From assembly GCF_024362345.1 (NCBI RefSeq), contig NZ_CP101505.1, positions 1,881,501 to 1,945,500 of the forward strand: a stretch of 64,000 nucleotides of DNA. Reading direction: 5' to 3'. Below the pieces are notes generated by a model. The model ran no database searches. It was not told where the DNA came from and worked only from the letters and a program-made list of their open reading frames with translations. Below are positions 18,913 through 32,500 of the stretch, piece by piece. Numbering within the stretch: position 1 is the stretch's first letter; every line of letters starts with the position of its first letter. The stretch is from Polaribacter dokdonensis (GTDB lineage: Bacteria; Bacteroidota; Bacteroidia; Flavobacteriales; Flavobacteriaceae). The position numbers and the translations under genes were made by a program.

Positions 18913-18930
18913 GGTTATCATTTTAAAATA

Positions 18931-18938
18931 CAAAGATA
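18931..18938 (-). promoter_or_regulatory. Putative -7 box of sufS
   Basis: The minus strand reads TATCTTTG (TAnnTTTG), 9 bp before the ATG at 18921 and 18 bp before the one at 18912. It shows that sufS can be transcribed on its own although it is separated from the other suf genes. Confidence 0.5.
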
Positions 18939-19009
18939 AAACTTGATTTTTTAACGTACTATAAAAGACAATATGATTTTCTTATTTTTACATCACTAAA
19001 CTCTTTGCT

Positions 19010-20335
19010 ATGAAAATTTTAAAGCGAATTCTGCTTCTTTTATCAATTATATTAACAGTAGTTGTCTTTATCAATTATCCAAAGCTAAATATGCTTTCTG
19101 GTTATGCTGCAAAAAATACAGCTTCTTCTGTTTTTGTAGCAGAAAGAAATTTAGACTTTACGAATAACACAGACAATAATTTTTCTCCAGTAAATTTGGC
19201 TACAAATACTGTAAATTCGGATGAGAAAACAGCAACTTCTTCTGCTTTTGGTCTATTAACTAGAAATGCAATTTACAGAGAAGGTTTGGGTGCTGTTTTA
19301 ACCTTATCTGATGAAGATGAAACTGCAACTTATCTTACACCAAAAAGAAGTGTGCCAGACAATAAAACTCCTTATCCATATGGAAATGCACCACAAAAAG
19401 ATACCATTTTTAAAAATGTAGATTACAATTTATTAAATGAAACTTTAGACATATTGTTTGATGAAAAAAATAAAACTAGAGCAGCTATTGTAATTTATAA
19501 AGATCAAATTATTGCAGAGAAATATGCTAAGGGTTTTACTAAAGAATCTAAAATTTTAGGTTGGTCTATGACCAAAAGTATTACAAGTACCATCTTTGGA
19601 ATTTTAGAACACCAAAACAAAATTAACGTACAAGAAAAAGCACCTATTGAAGCATGGAAAGATGATGATCGTAGCAAAATAACTATTCATAATTTATTAC
19701 AAATGAACTCTGGATTGGCTTGGGATGAAAATTATGATAAAATTTCTGACGCAACAAAAATGCTTTTTTTAGAAAGAGATATGACTAAAACTCAAGTCTA
19801 CAAAGAGTTTGCAGGTAAACCGAATGAAAGCTGGAATTATTCTTCTGGTACCACTAATTTATTATCTGGAATTCTACGAAATGAATTTAATACCCATCAA
19901 GAATATTTAGATTTTTGGTACACCCAATTAATAGATAAAATTGGAATGAATTCTATGCTAATTGAAACAGATTTAGAAGGTAATTACGTAGGCTCTTCTT
20001 ATGCATGGGCAACACCTAGAGATTGGGCTAAATTAGGCTTGCTTTATCTTAAAAATGGTAATTGGCTAGGAGAGCAAATTTTTACTAAAAAATGGGTAGA
20101 TTATGCAACAACCCCAACCCCAAGTTCTAATGGTTGGTATGGAGCTCAGATATGGTTAAATGCAGGTAACAGATACCCAAGTGCGCCTAGTAATATGTAT
20201 TTTTTTAGTGGTTATCAAGGGCAAAATGTATTTATACTTCCAAATGAAAATTTAGTAATTGTAAGAATGGGTTTATCTAAAAATGCGGATGTTGATGAGC
20301 TATTAAAAGGAGTTATTAACAGTATTCAGAATTAA
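19010..20335 (+). CDS. Serine hydrolase (beta-lactamase class C / penicillin-binding fold), membrane-anchored
   Basis: A 441-residue protein with an N-terminal membrane anchor (ILLLLSIILTVVVFI) and a class C beta-lactamase-type domain. The catalytic SxxK motif is in LGWSMTKSITST near residue 186; the YxS/N-type motif is NYSSGTTNLLSG. The third motif (KTG/HTG position) seems to be replaced by SGYQGQNVFIL, which fits esterase/peptidase-like members of the family better than beta-lactamases. A 100-residue Asn/Thr-rich segment separates the anchor from the domain. The catalytic side probably faces the periplasm. It is the first gene of the plus-strand block that precedes the giant adhesin gene. 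Confidence 0.88.
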   Translation: MKILKRILLLLSIILTVVVFINYPKLNMLSGYAAKNTASSVFVAERNLDFTNNTDNNFSPVNLATNTVNSDEKTATSSAFGLLTRNAIYREGLGAVLTLSDEDETATYLTPKRSVPDNKTPYPYGNAPQKDTIFKNVDYNLLNETLDILFDEKNKTRAAIVIYKDQIIAEKYAKGFTKESKILGWSMTKSITSTIFGILEHQNKINVQEKAPIEAWKDDDRSKITIHNLLQMNSGLAWDENYDKISDATKMLFLERDMTKTQVYKEFAGKPNESWNYSSGTTNLLSGILRNEFNTHQEYLDFWYTQLIDKIGMNSMLIETDLEGNYVGSSYAWATPRDWAKLGLLYLKNGNWLGEQIFTKKWVDYATTPTPSSNGWYGAQIWLNAGNRYPSAPSNMYFFSGYQGQNVFILPNENLVIVRMGLSKNADVDELLKGVINSIQN

Positions 20336-20504
20336 TTTTAAGGTAAATGGCTGATTTTAATGATAATCTGTTAAGTTTTTGTTAATAAGTATCAAAAATA
20401 TTTTTTACTTTTCACTTTTAAAAATTAAAAACAATATTCTGCTTTTTAAATCATAGATGAATATGTGTTTTTTTCTAATAAAATAATCAATATTCTTTAT
20501 AAAT

Positions 20505-23500
20505 ATGATTTATAATTACCTTCAATCTATTCTATTAAATATTAAGAAACTTACTTTTTTAATTCTTTTAGGTTCTCCGGTTTTAATGAGCCAAAATTTA
20601 ATTCACAATTTTGAGTTTAATAACAATTTTAATGATAGTGAAGGAACTAGTGTTTCTTTAACAACCACTAATGTTTCAAGTTCAAATTTTCAAACAGGTC
20701 CAAATGCTTGGAGCTGGTCTCAAGCATCATCTCCTGGAGGAGGATTAATTTTAAGCACAGATCAACTTACAGATCCAGAAAGTTATTCTATTGGTTTTAG
20801 AATTTCTTATCAAAATACAGGAAATCCTGATGGAAGCACAAAAAGTTATAAGAAAATCTTATCATTTAAAGGTGAAACAGACGATAATGGTCTGTATTTT
20901 AATCATCAAAATTTACAGTTTTTTCCTTTTGGAGCTAATGCATCTGTAACCTATACACCTAATGTTTTTTATGATTTTGTATTAACTAGAACAGCAGCTA
21001 AAGAAATAAAAGTGTTTATAGTAGAAACTAATGGTACTGTTACTGAGGTTTATAGTGAAACAGATACCAGTGATTCTTCTGTACCTAGATTAGTTGGAGG
21101 TAATAGAGAGTTTATTTTTTTTAAAAACGATAATGTTGGCTCAGAACACACACCTGGAGGTATTGTAAGAGGAATTCGTTTATGGGATGGACCTCTGAGT
21201 CAGTCTCAAATTGGAGCTGCACTTTCCTCTGTTACAACTAGCGATGCTACTAATTTGTCTGCATCTTCTGCAACTTTAAATGGCGAGGTAAACCCACAAG
21301 GCACTAATTCTAATTTTGTTTTTGAATATGGTTTAACTACAAGTTATGGGCAAACTATTGCTTCAACACCATCAAGCAGTAGTGCATCAGCATCAGTAGA
21401 TGTTACTGCGAATTTAACGGGTTTATTACCAGGTACATTATATCATTACAGATTAAAATCTACAAATACAGCTGGTAGCGCATTTGGATCAGATAAAACA
21501 TTTACAACCTCTGCAGCTGGAGGAGTTCCTGGCGCTAATCTATGGCTAAAAGTAAATGAAGGTGTTACAAGTTCAGGGTCTACTTTGACTAATTGGACTG
21601 ATCAAACAGGAAAAAACTCATTTACGGTTTCTGGCACCCCACAAATAGAAACTGGTGCATTAAATTTTAATCCTGTTGTTCAATTTAATAATACTGTAGT
21701 TGCAAGTATACCAACTGATAGGCTAGATGGAAATAATAGCATAGTTATTACTGAAAGTTTTGCTGTTTATAAACACCCTGCAGTATTGAGTCAAGGAGCA
21801 GTTCTTGGTGGGCAAACAGCAGGGTCAAATTCAGGACTAGGATTTTACTATGGATTAATTTCTAATACACTTTTTACTGATGGTAAAAATAATGTTAATA
21901 AATTCTCTAATGCTAATCAAAATACGCATTTTTCTATAAGTAATTTAGACTTGTCACCAAATCCAGACAATGCACTTGTTGATGGGGCAAGTTCTCTTGT
22001 TAGCCCATTTACAGCTGGATCTGTAGATTTTGGGAGTATCTCATTAGTACCTATGATTGGTGGTACCAACAATGGAACCACTGGTGCTGCCATTAATAAC
22101 TTTACTGGTAAATTAGCAGAAATAATTACTTTCCCATCTTCACTCTCTAGTGCAGAAAAACTTAAAATTCAATCTTATTTAGCTGTTAAATACGGTATAA
22201 CATTAGACAGTTCTTTAGGTAATTATGTAAATTCATCTGGCACTTCAATTTGGAATAATAACTCTTACTGGAATGATGTATTTGGTATAGGTAAAGATGA
22301 TACTAGTGGTTTAAGCCAACAAAAATCAAACAGTATCAATACAGGTACTGGTAATGGTACTGGGCAAAATGGAAAAGGAAATATTATAGTAGGTAACTCT
22401 TCTTCTCTAGATGATGGAGATTTTTTAATGATAGGTCATGACAATGCAGCACTTACAGAAGAAAGAGTAGACTTACCTACTTCTGAAGATGGAAAAATAC
22501 GTTTACGAAGAGAGTGGAAAGTTAAACATACAGGTAATGCAGGTAAGGTAGATTTAACTTTTGATTTACAAGGAATATGTTTATCTGGAGTATTAAATAC
22601 AGACTATGCTTTATTAATCGATGAAGATGGTAATGGAGACTTTACAAACGGATCTGTTTCTGTAATTACTCCAACTGCATTATCGTCAGGCGTTTTAGTT
22701 TTCTCAGGTGTCACTTTAAATGATAATGTAGTTTTTACATTTGCTGGAACACCTGCAAGACTTAGATTTACTTCTGTTGTTGGCTCAGACAGTCAAACCA
22801 AATGTGAAAATACACCAATAACAGATATTACTTATAAAGGTACAAACTTATCTGGTGCAACAGTAACAGGTTTACCTGCAGGTGTTACAGCCTCTTTTAA
22901 TAATGTTTCTCAAATATTAACTATTTCTGGCTCTGCAACAGCAACAGGTACTTTTAATTATACAATTAATACAACTAGTAGTCAGTGTTCTACAGCACCC
23001 ACACTATCTGGTACAATAACCATAACAGAAAATGAAACAGTTTCAGCGCCTTCAGCTACACCTACTGTTCAAAAAAATGTTTCAATAGTACCAATAACGC
23101 ATACAACAACAGGTGCAACAGGTATTGGTTCACCTACTGGTTTGCCTATTGGTGTAACAGCTTCTTGGGCTGCAAATACGCTTACCATTTCTGGAACTCC
23201 AACAAAGAATGGAGTCTATAATTACTCAATACCAATTAATGGTACTTGTGGTTCAACAACTGCAACAGGTACTATTACTGTTTCAGATACTTTAGATTCA
23301 GATGGAGATGGAGTTATAGATTCAAAAGATTTAGATGCAGATAATGATGGTATTTTAGATACAGAAGAAGGTTTTGCTGCTGTAACTCCAAGCAGACCTT
23401 TGTCTACCTATTCAGAAACTGTTAGAACAGTTGCTGCTAATGGACCTAGTATTTCAAATCCTACAAATGGTTATATTGTTACTGATAAGTCTACACCTGG

Positions 23501-26500
23501 AGTCTTTGCTTTTGAAGCAGTTTCTAGATCAGAAAGTGGTTCAGGAGGTGGAATTGGTACAATTTCTTATGTAGATATTGATGTTGATTTTGCTCCAAGA
23601 GAATATGTAAACAATGTACAAGTTAGTTTTAAAATAGGAAGTGCAAGCGATCCAAATGGAAGAGGTTATTTTGATGAAGGGTTCTATATTGAAATAAATG
23701 GAGTTGTCGTAGTTAATTTCAATTATTTACAATACAATACAAACACCGCTTTTAATAATAAATTTGACGTAGATGGTGGTGGTTGGGCTCCATGGAATGG
23801 AGAAGGAAACCCTGAGTTAATATTAGATTTACAAGGAGGTACTGTAAAATTATTAGCAGATACCAAAACTGGTGGAAGAGAAGATGCATTACCACTTATA
23901 ACCAACTCTAAGCCAAATCCTATGCCTGCCATAGATTTTGAAAAAGGAGTTTCCATTGGTACAGCATTTAACAATCAAGATGGTCCTGGAGGAATTGGTA
24001 TACAAACATTAAATTTTTCTGCAGATGTAAGAACACACAGAGATACAGATGGAAATGGAATATTTGACTATTTAGAAACTGACATAGACAATGATGGTTG
24101 TTCTGATGTAGATGAAGCTTATGGTGCAGGTACTGACACAAATGGAAATGGACAATTTGGTAATACACCAACCTTAGCAAATAATGGTGTAAATGCGAAT
24201 GGTTTAGTTATTGCTGCAGGTATTTCTCCATCAACTAGAGCATACCAAAAATCCCCTTTAGACTCAAATAGTGATGGTATAAAAGATTACCTCCAAGTTT
24301 CTAAAGAAGTTGTGTCTATAACTACGCAACCTTCTAATACTGCTGTTACAATTACTGATGTAGCGACTTTTTCAGTTACTCCTCAATTACAAGGTACAGG
24401 TTTAGACCCAGCTTATCAATGGCAAGAAGACCCAGGTACAGGAACTTTTGCAGATATTACTAATGGAGGTTTGTATAGTGGTGCAACTACTGCAACACTT
24501 TCAGTAACAAACCCATTATCAGATAAAAATGGGTATAAATATAGATGTATTGTAAGTCCAGTAGCTAATGTTTGTTTAACTCCACAAACAAGTGATGCTG
24601 CAACTTTAACAGTAAATAAACACCCTATTGTTTTAGTAGATGATACTTATACTGTTTCTCAACTAAGCTCTACCACTTCATCAGTAACCTTACCAACAAG
24701 CATTATAGCAAATGACACTTTTCTTGGTGCTCTGCCTATAATTAATGGCGCTTCAAAAACAACAACTTTAACACAAGCAGGTGCCTCAATTACTGGTTTT
24801 ACTTTAGAAACAACAACAGGTAATATAAATGTAGATAACACTGTTACACCTGGTACATACACTTTGTCATATACGTTATGTGAAGATGCAGACCCTACAA
24901 ATTGTCAAACAGCAACTATAACTATTACTGTTATATTAGATACAGATTTTGATGGTGTTGCAGATATAAATGATTTAGATGATGATAATGATGGTATTTT
25001 AGACACAGAAGAAGGTACAAAAATAACAACAGTTGGTACTGCTTTTAACTCAGGTTCTGGAACAGGTAATGTTACAGGTACCTTATCTAGTTTATCTGGC
25101 AGTATTGTTTACGATATTGATTTTAAAAACAGTGGTAACTCAGCAAATGGAGGAATAGGGAATGCATCAGAGTTTTTTAATAATGGAACAGAAATTTCAT
25201 GTGCTGCAAATACAATTGGAGAAGATAATACATTCACTTTTAATCCTCAAGGTTCTGCCAAACTTTCGGATTTAGAGGAAGTTACTATAGATGTTAGTTA
25301 TGTTCAAGATGGCATGACACTAACTTTTAATCAACCATTAACTAATTTTACTTTAAAATCAGGTACTACAGGTACAATTTCGGCTAATGGAAGAACTGTT
25401 AATATAACTTCTGGATCTAATCTCGCTGATGCAGGGTTTACAGCAAAGCTAATTTCTGTATTCTCTAATCCGTTTATTATAAATGGAGTTAAATCTACAA
25501 GTTCTGATACATTTACAGTAAAAGTAGCAGCGAGCATAATAGATAGACCTGATTTAGATAGTGATGGAGTTACAAACTCTTTAGATATAGATTCAGATGG
25601 TGATTCTTGTAATGATGTTGTTGAAGCATATGGAGCAAATTCAGACCCAGATAATGATGGAATTTACGGTACAGGAAAACCTACTGTAGATGCAAATGGT
25701 TTAGTTATTGCTGCAGGTGTTACAGGCTCAGTATATACATCACTTCCAGGAGATATAGATAATAATGGTACAAAAGATTTTTTACAATCATCTGTTACAG
25801 CTCAAAGTATAAAAACAAATCCGAATGCAACTTACACTATAGATTCTGGAGACAATACTACAATTTCAGCAGATTTAAATACAATTGGTTCAGGTACGCA
25901 ACCAACTTTGCAATGGCAATTGAAAGATTCAGGTACTACATCTTGGTCTAACATAACCAACAATTCAACTTATTCTGGAGCAAACACTTTAAACCTTACT
26001 ATTACATCAGCAAGGTTTCCATTAAATAACACTTTATATAGATTACAAGTTTCTAACCCTTCTGTAATTTGTGGTTCAACTTTCGAGTCAAGTTCTACAA
26101 AATTGGTTGTTAACCCAGATCCTATTGTAGCAAATGACGATACAATATCAGCATCAGAAAATAATCCGCAAGTTTTAATTGCTACTATTCTATCTAATGA
26201 CTTGTTAAATACAGTAGTAATTAACAATGCAGATGTAAATATCACTACTATTGGTACACTTCCTTCAGGAATAACATTAGATTTATCAACTGGAGAACTA
26301 GCTACAGATGGAACAGCGCCAATAGGTGTATATACTTTTGATTATCAAATATGTGAAACTGTAGATCCAACCAATTGTACAACTGCTACTATATCAATTA
26401 CCATTTTAAAAGATACAGATGGTGATTTAGTGGCAGATATTAATGATTTAGATGATGATAATGATGGAGTTTTAGATGTAAATGAAGTTTGTGCAACTGG

Positions 26501-29500
26501 TACCTACACTTATGTTAATCCAAATCAAATTGACGGGACAGTAGATGGCTCTAATTTCACACTAACAGGAGTTCGAAATAATGGCGCTCCTTGGACCTCA
26601 GCAGATGTAACAACCGCGAATTTCAGTTCACCAAGTTCATTTTTTAGTCCTTCGTCAAACGCACTGCCTGCAGTTGTATATGGTGGTGGTACAGGAGGTC
26701 GAGGGTCATTTACTCTTACAGGTGGTGAAACAAGAATTATCCGTTTTCATATAGGACAACTCGCTGCTAATACACTTACTTTCTCTGAACCCTTTAGAAT
26801 TATAACAACAGGAAATGCTGCGCTTTCCAGCGCTACTAATACAACGTTAAAAGGTGTCTCTGTTTCAGGTGGAGATGCAAATGGTACGATTGAATTTTTA
26901 AATCCTATTAATTCAGTAAGTTGGTCTACAACAACTGTAGGTCCAAGTCCAAATGAAGGTGATGGTTTTTTTCTAGCAGTTTTAGCTTGTGATGTCGATA
27001 CTGATTCAGATGGTGTCATAAATTCTTTAGATACAGATTCAGATAATGATGGCTGTAATGACGTTAACGAGGTTTATGGTGCAAATACAGATGCTGATAA
27101 TAATGGTAAGTTCGGTTCTGGAAATCCAACCGTAGATACAAATGGATTAGTTATTGCAGCAGGAGTTACTAGCAGTGATTACAGTACATTACCTTCAGAT
27201 AATGATAGTAATGGAATAAATGACTTTTTACAAGCTTCAAAATCTGTAAGTGGTTTTACAGTACAACCTAAAGACCACTTATCAAATACGAATAGATCTG
27301 TTACTTTCTCTGCAACTCCAACTGTTAGTGGTTCTGGTACAGAACCAATTTATCAATGGCAAGTTAATGATGGAGGAGTTAGTACATGGGTAGACTTAAC
27401 AGATAATACTTTTTACGCAGGTTCAACAACTGCTAATTTAGTAGTAACACCTAACAATAGTACTTTTAATAGTAACCAATATAGAGTTGTTGTTAGTACA
27501 CCTTCTTATGTTTGTGATTCAGATGTTACATCTGATGCAGCTGTTTTATCTATTATTTCTAATATTATTAACGCAAATAATGATGGTGTAGAAGTTGTAG
27601 AAAAAGTAGCAAATTCAGCAATTGTAAATGTACTTACTAATGATATTTTAAACAGTACAGTAGCTTTGATATCAGAAGTTACGCTCAGTCAAATTAGTAC
27701 ATCAAATGCAGGAATTTCTTTAGATATTTCTAATGGAAATGTTACTATAAGTTCAACAGTAACTGCTGGTATTTATTTCTTAGAATACAGCATTTGTGAA
27801 AACGCAGATCCAACAAATTGTTCTAATGGTATTGTAACAATAGTTGTACAGAAAGATACAGATGGAGATCAAATTCCAGATCAAACAGATCCAGATATTG
27901 ACAATGATGGGAACCCAAATAGTACAGATCCAAATGTTAATTTACCTACAGCTAATGATGATACAGCAACAGCAAAAGTTGGACAAGCAACTGAGGTAGA
28001 TATTTTGGTAAATGATGATTTCCTAGCAGGAACCAATACAACCATTACTCAATCTGGAGGAACTGCAGTAGGCACTGTAAGTTTTGATAATCTTACAGGT
28101 AAACTAACATATACTCCAACAGCAGCAGAAGCAGGAAAAACAGTTACAGTAATATATAATGTTACAAATACTCCTACAAGTGTTTCTAAGACAGCTACAG
28201 TAACGTTAACAATAGATAATGAATCAGATTTAAGTATTGCTTTGAGCGTAAATAATAACGCACCAAATGTTGGTGATAATGTAGTATTTACAATTACAAT
28301 TACTAATGCTGGCCCAAGTAATGCCACAAATGTTGATGCTTCTGCTTTATTACCTTCAGGATATACTTATATAAGTACAATTGTAAGTCAAGGAACATAT
28401 AATCCAGTTTCTGGCAATTGGTTTGTAGGATCAGTAACTAATACAAATCCAGAAACTATAGCAATAACAGCATCTGTTAATGCTTCAGGAACGTATTCAT
28501 TCCCAGCAGAAATTACGTTTGCAGATCAAACAGACCCAGATTCTACTCCAGGAAATGGAAATACTTCAGAAGATGATTATTCATCTATTACTGTAACACC
28601 AGTTGCTCAAGCAAATTTGGTTACAGTTTTAACTGTAAATAATACTACACCAAATGAAAATGAAGAGGTTACTTATCAAATAAAAGTTACTAATAATGGT
28701 CCTAGTGCAGCTACAAATGTCCAAGTTAATTCTGCTACAATACCTGCTGGTATAACTTACATTTCAGATGATGGTTCAGGAGATTACAATTCAGCATCAG
28801 GTATTTGGTCTATAGGAAATTTAGCTTCAGGAAATAGTGTAACATTACATATTGTGGGTCGTGTAGATTCTGGTGAATCAGGTAATACTATAAACCAAAC
28901 AATAGCAACAACTGCTACAGAAAATGATACAACAACTGCTGGTGATGTTTTATCTGCAGATTTAACAGTAAATCAAGCAACACTAACTACAACAATAGTT
29001 GTAGATAATACAACACCTAATGAGGGTGATACAGTTAAGTATACTATTAATATTAGTAATTCTGGCCCTAATTCTGCAACAGGTATAGCTTTAACTTCTA
29101 TATTACCATCAGGCCTTACTTACGTATCAGATAATGGATCTGGATCATATAATTCAGCAACAGGGATTTGGAATCCTTCTGCAATTGCAGCATCAACTTC
29201 TGCAACTTTAGAAATTACAGCAACTGTAAATAGTGGCACTTCTGGTAGTACAATTTCTAATACAGTTTCAAAAATTGTTTCAGATCAAAGTGCTACAAAT
29301 ACGCTACCATCAGCAAGTGCAGATATAACTGTAAAAAGCATCAATTTAGTAACAACAATTAGTGTAGACAATAGCTCACCTAATGAAGGTGGTACCATAA
29401 AATACACCATTACTATTACAAACTCTGGAACTGATGATGCTACAAATGTTGTTTTAAACAATTCATTACCTACTGGAGTAACGTATGTTTCAGACAATGG

Positions 29501-32500
29501 ATCAGGAGCTTATAATGCTTCTACAGGTGTTTGGACTGTTGGTAATATTATTGCAACAAGTACTACTTCTTTAGAAATTACAGCTACTATAGATAATGGA
29601 ACAGCAGGTAATCATATAGACAATACCATTTCTTCTGTAACTGCTACAGAAACAGATGCTACAGCTGTTGGAGATGTTTTAACAGCGTCAATAACTGTAA
29701 CTAGTTCAAATTTAATTACTGTAGTTGCTATACCTAATAGCACACCAAATGTAAATGATACTTTTTCATATACAATAACAGTAACCAATAATGGTCCAGG
29801 AAATGCAACAGGTGTTTCATTAACAAGTTTAGTACCTGCTGGATTAACATTTACAAGTGGAGCAGCAACAGTTGGCTCTTACAATAATACTTCAGGTGTT
29901 TGGACAATTGGAGATATTGCTAAATCAGCTTCTGCAACATTAACTGTAAATACAACAGTAAATTCAAATCAAGGTAATGTAACAAACACAATTACTTCTA
30001 CTGCTGCAACAGGTAATCAAACAGACGCAACAACATCTGGAGATGTTTTATCTCAAACTTTTACACCAACTTCTGCTAACTTAATCACAGTTTTTTCTGT
30101 AAATAATCCAACACCAAATGAAGGAGATCAGGTAATTTTTACAGTTCAAGTCAGAAATGCTGGCCCAAGTGATGAAACTAATGTAGCTATAACTACAGAT
30201 AGTTGGCCAATTTCTGGTTTAACTTATGTTTCTGATGATAGTGTTGGAGCATATGATTCTAATACTGGAGTTTGGACAATAGGAAATATTGCAAATGGCA
30301 CTATTGCTACTTTAAAAATAACAGCCAGCGTTAACAGTGCAACAGGTGGTAATAATTATATTTTTAAAGCAAATAATCCTGCTTCTGGAGATCAAACAGA
30401 TTTGATAACCACAGGTGACAACTTAAGTACAAGTGTAACTATACAACAAGCAAAATTAACTACTAGTATTTTTGCAAATAACACGTCTCCTAATGTAGGT
30501 GGTACTGTTATATATACAGTTACAGTAACTAATAATGGGCCTTCTACAGATAATAATGTTAGTTTAACAAGTTTAATTCCAACAGGATTAACTTTAGTAA
30601 GTAATATCCCAAGCCAAGGTACTTACAATAGTGGTTCTGGTCTTTGGAGTATTGGTTCTCTTGCTAATGGAGATTCTGAAACGCTACAATTAACAACAAC
30701 AGTTAATTCTGGTACAGGTGGTTCTAGCATAACTTCTAGCACAACAGCTGCTGTTGGTGATCATACAGATACTTCAGTTTCTAACCTTAACTTAACAGCA
30801 ACTATAAATATAACTAGTGCTAATTTAATTACTGTAAAAACTGTAAATAATCCAGTACCAGATGAAGGTGATGCTGTAATATATAGTATTAATGTAACCA
30901 ATAATGGGCCTAATGATGAAACCAATGTTTCACTAATTGATCAATTACCAAGTGGAGTTACTTTTGTAAGTGCATCTGCAAGTACAGGTACTTATGATGA
31001 AACTACTGGAGTTTGGTCGATTGGAAATATTACAAATGGAGATACAGAGACATTAAGTATTTCTGCAACCGTAGATGCAGGTACAGGTGGTCAAACCATA
31101 ACAAATACTATTTCACAAACAGCAGAAGGTGATCAAGCAGATCCTACAAATGTGGGTGATGTATTGAGTGCTGTTATTTCTGTATCACTTTCAGACATAG
31201 TTACAATATTAACTGTAGACAAAACCTCTCCAAATATTGGAGATACTGTTACATATACAATAGACGTTACTAATAAAGGGATAAATGATGACACCAATGT
31301 TTCTTTAACTACAGATATAATAGGCAACATAACAGGCTTAACCTTTGTAAGTGATGATGCAGGAGCTGATTATGATGAAACATCTGGTGTATGGACAATA
31401 GGAGGCATACTTACTGGTGAAACGAAAACTTTAAATATAGTAGCTACTGTAGGTAATAATACAGGTGGTAGTGCAATAACATTTAATACAAGTGCAGCTA
31501 ATGGAGATCAAGCTGACCCAACAACTAATGGAGATGTTTTATCAGCTATATTAAATGTAACTAGTGCTAATTTAGTAACTACGGTTTCTATAGACAATTC
31601 AAACCCTAATGTTGGTGATACAGTTAAATACACAATTAATGTCGTAAATAATGGACCAAATGATGAGACAAATGTAACCTTACAAGATCAATTACCTGCA
31701 GGTATTACTTTTGTAAGTTCTAACACTAGCAATGGTTCTTATTCTAATACTACAGGTGTTTGGACAATTGATTCTATTCCTAAATTTAATACAGTTTCAT
31801 TAGAGATATTCGCAACTATAGATAATGGAACAAATGGGCAAACAATTACAAATACCATTTCACAAACAGCAACAGGGGATCAAGCAGACCCAACAACTGC
31901 AGGAGATAATTTATCTTCAACTTTAACAGTATCTAGTGCTAATTTAATAACCATAATTTCTGTAGATAATCCAACACCAAATGAAGGTGATGCTATAATT
32001 TACAGTATTGTAGTTACTAATAATGGGCCAAATGATGAATCATCTGTAAGTTTAACGAGTTTATTACCTAATAATATTAACTTTAATTCATCCATCCCTG
32101 CTCAAGGAACTTATAACTCGACATCTGGACTTTGGGATATTGGAAATTTAACAAGTGGTTCTTCAACAACACTTTCAATAATTGGAACTGTTGCTTCTGG
32201 AGCATCTTTAAATAATCCAATAACAACTACTACAACTGCAGCAAAAGGTAATGTAGCAGATACTAATACTGCTGGAGACGTACTTTCTGTAGTGATTAAT
32301 GTAACACAGAGTGATTTAATAACTTCTATTAGTGTAGATAACCCAACACCAAATGAAGGAGATACTATAAAATACACAATATCTGTAACCAATAATGGTC
32401 CTAATAACGAAACAAACGCTTCACTAAATACAATTTTGCCAACAGGTTTAACTTATGTTAGTGATTCAGGAAGTGGAGCTTATAATAATTCTTCTGGTCT

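Noticed and set aside
19010..20335. Reading the serine hydrolase as an antibiotic-resistance beta-lactamase
   Set aside because: SxxK and YSS are present, but the third KTG-type motif is not recognisable and the protein is membrane-anchored; this family is mostly esterases and peptidases.
20336..20504. Promoter search ahead of the giant adhesin gene
   Set aside because: Only near matches (TACTTTTC, TAAGTTTT) were found, none with a TTG at the right distance, so no promoter is called.
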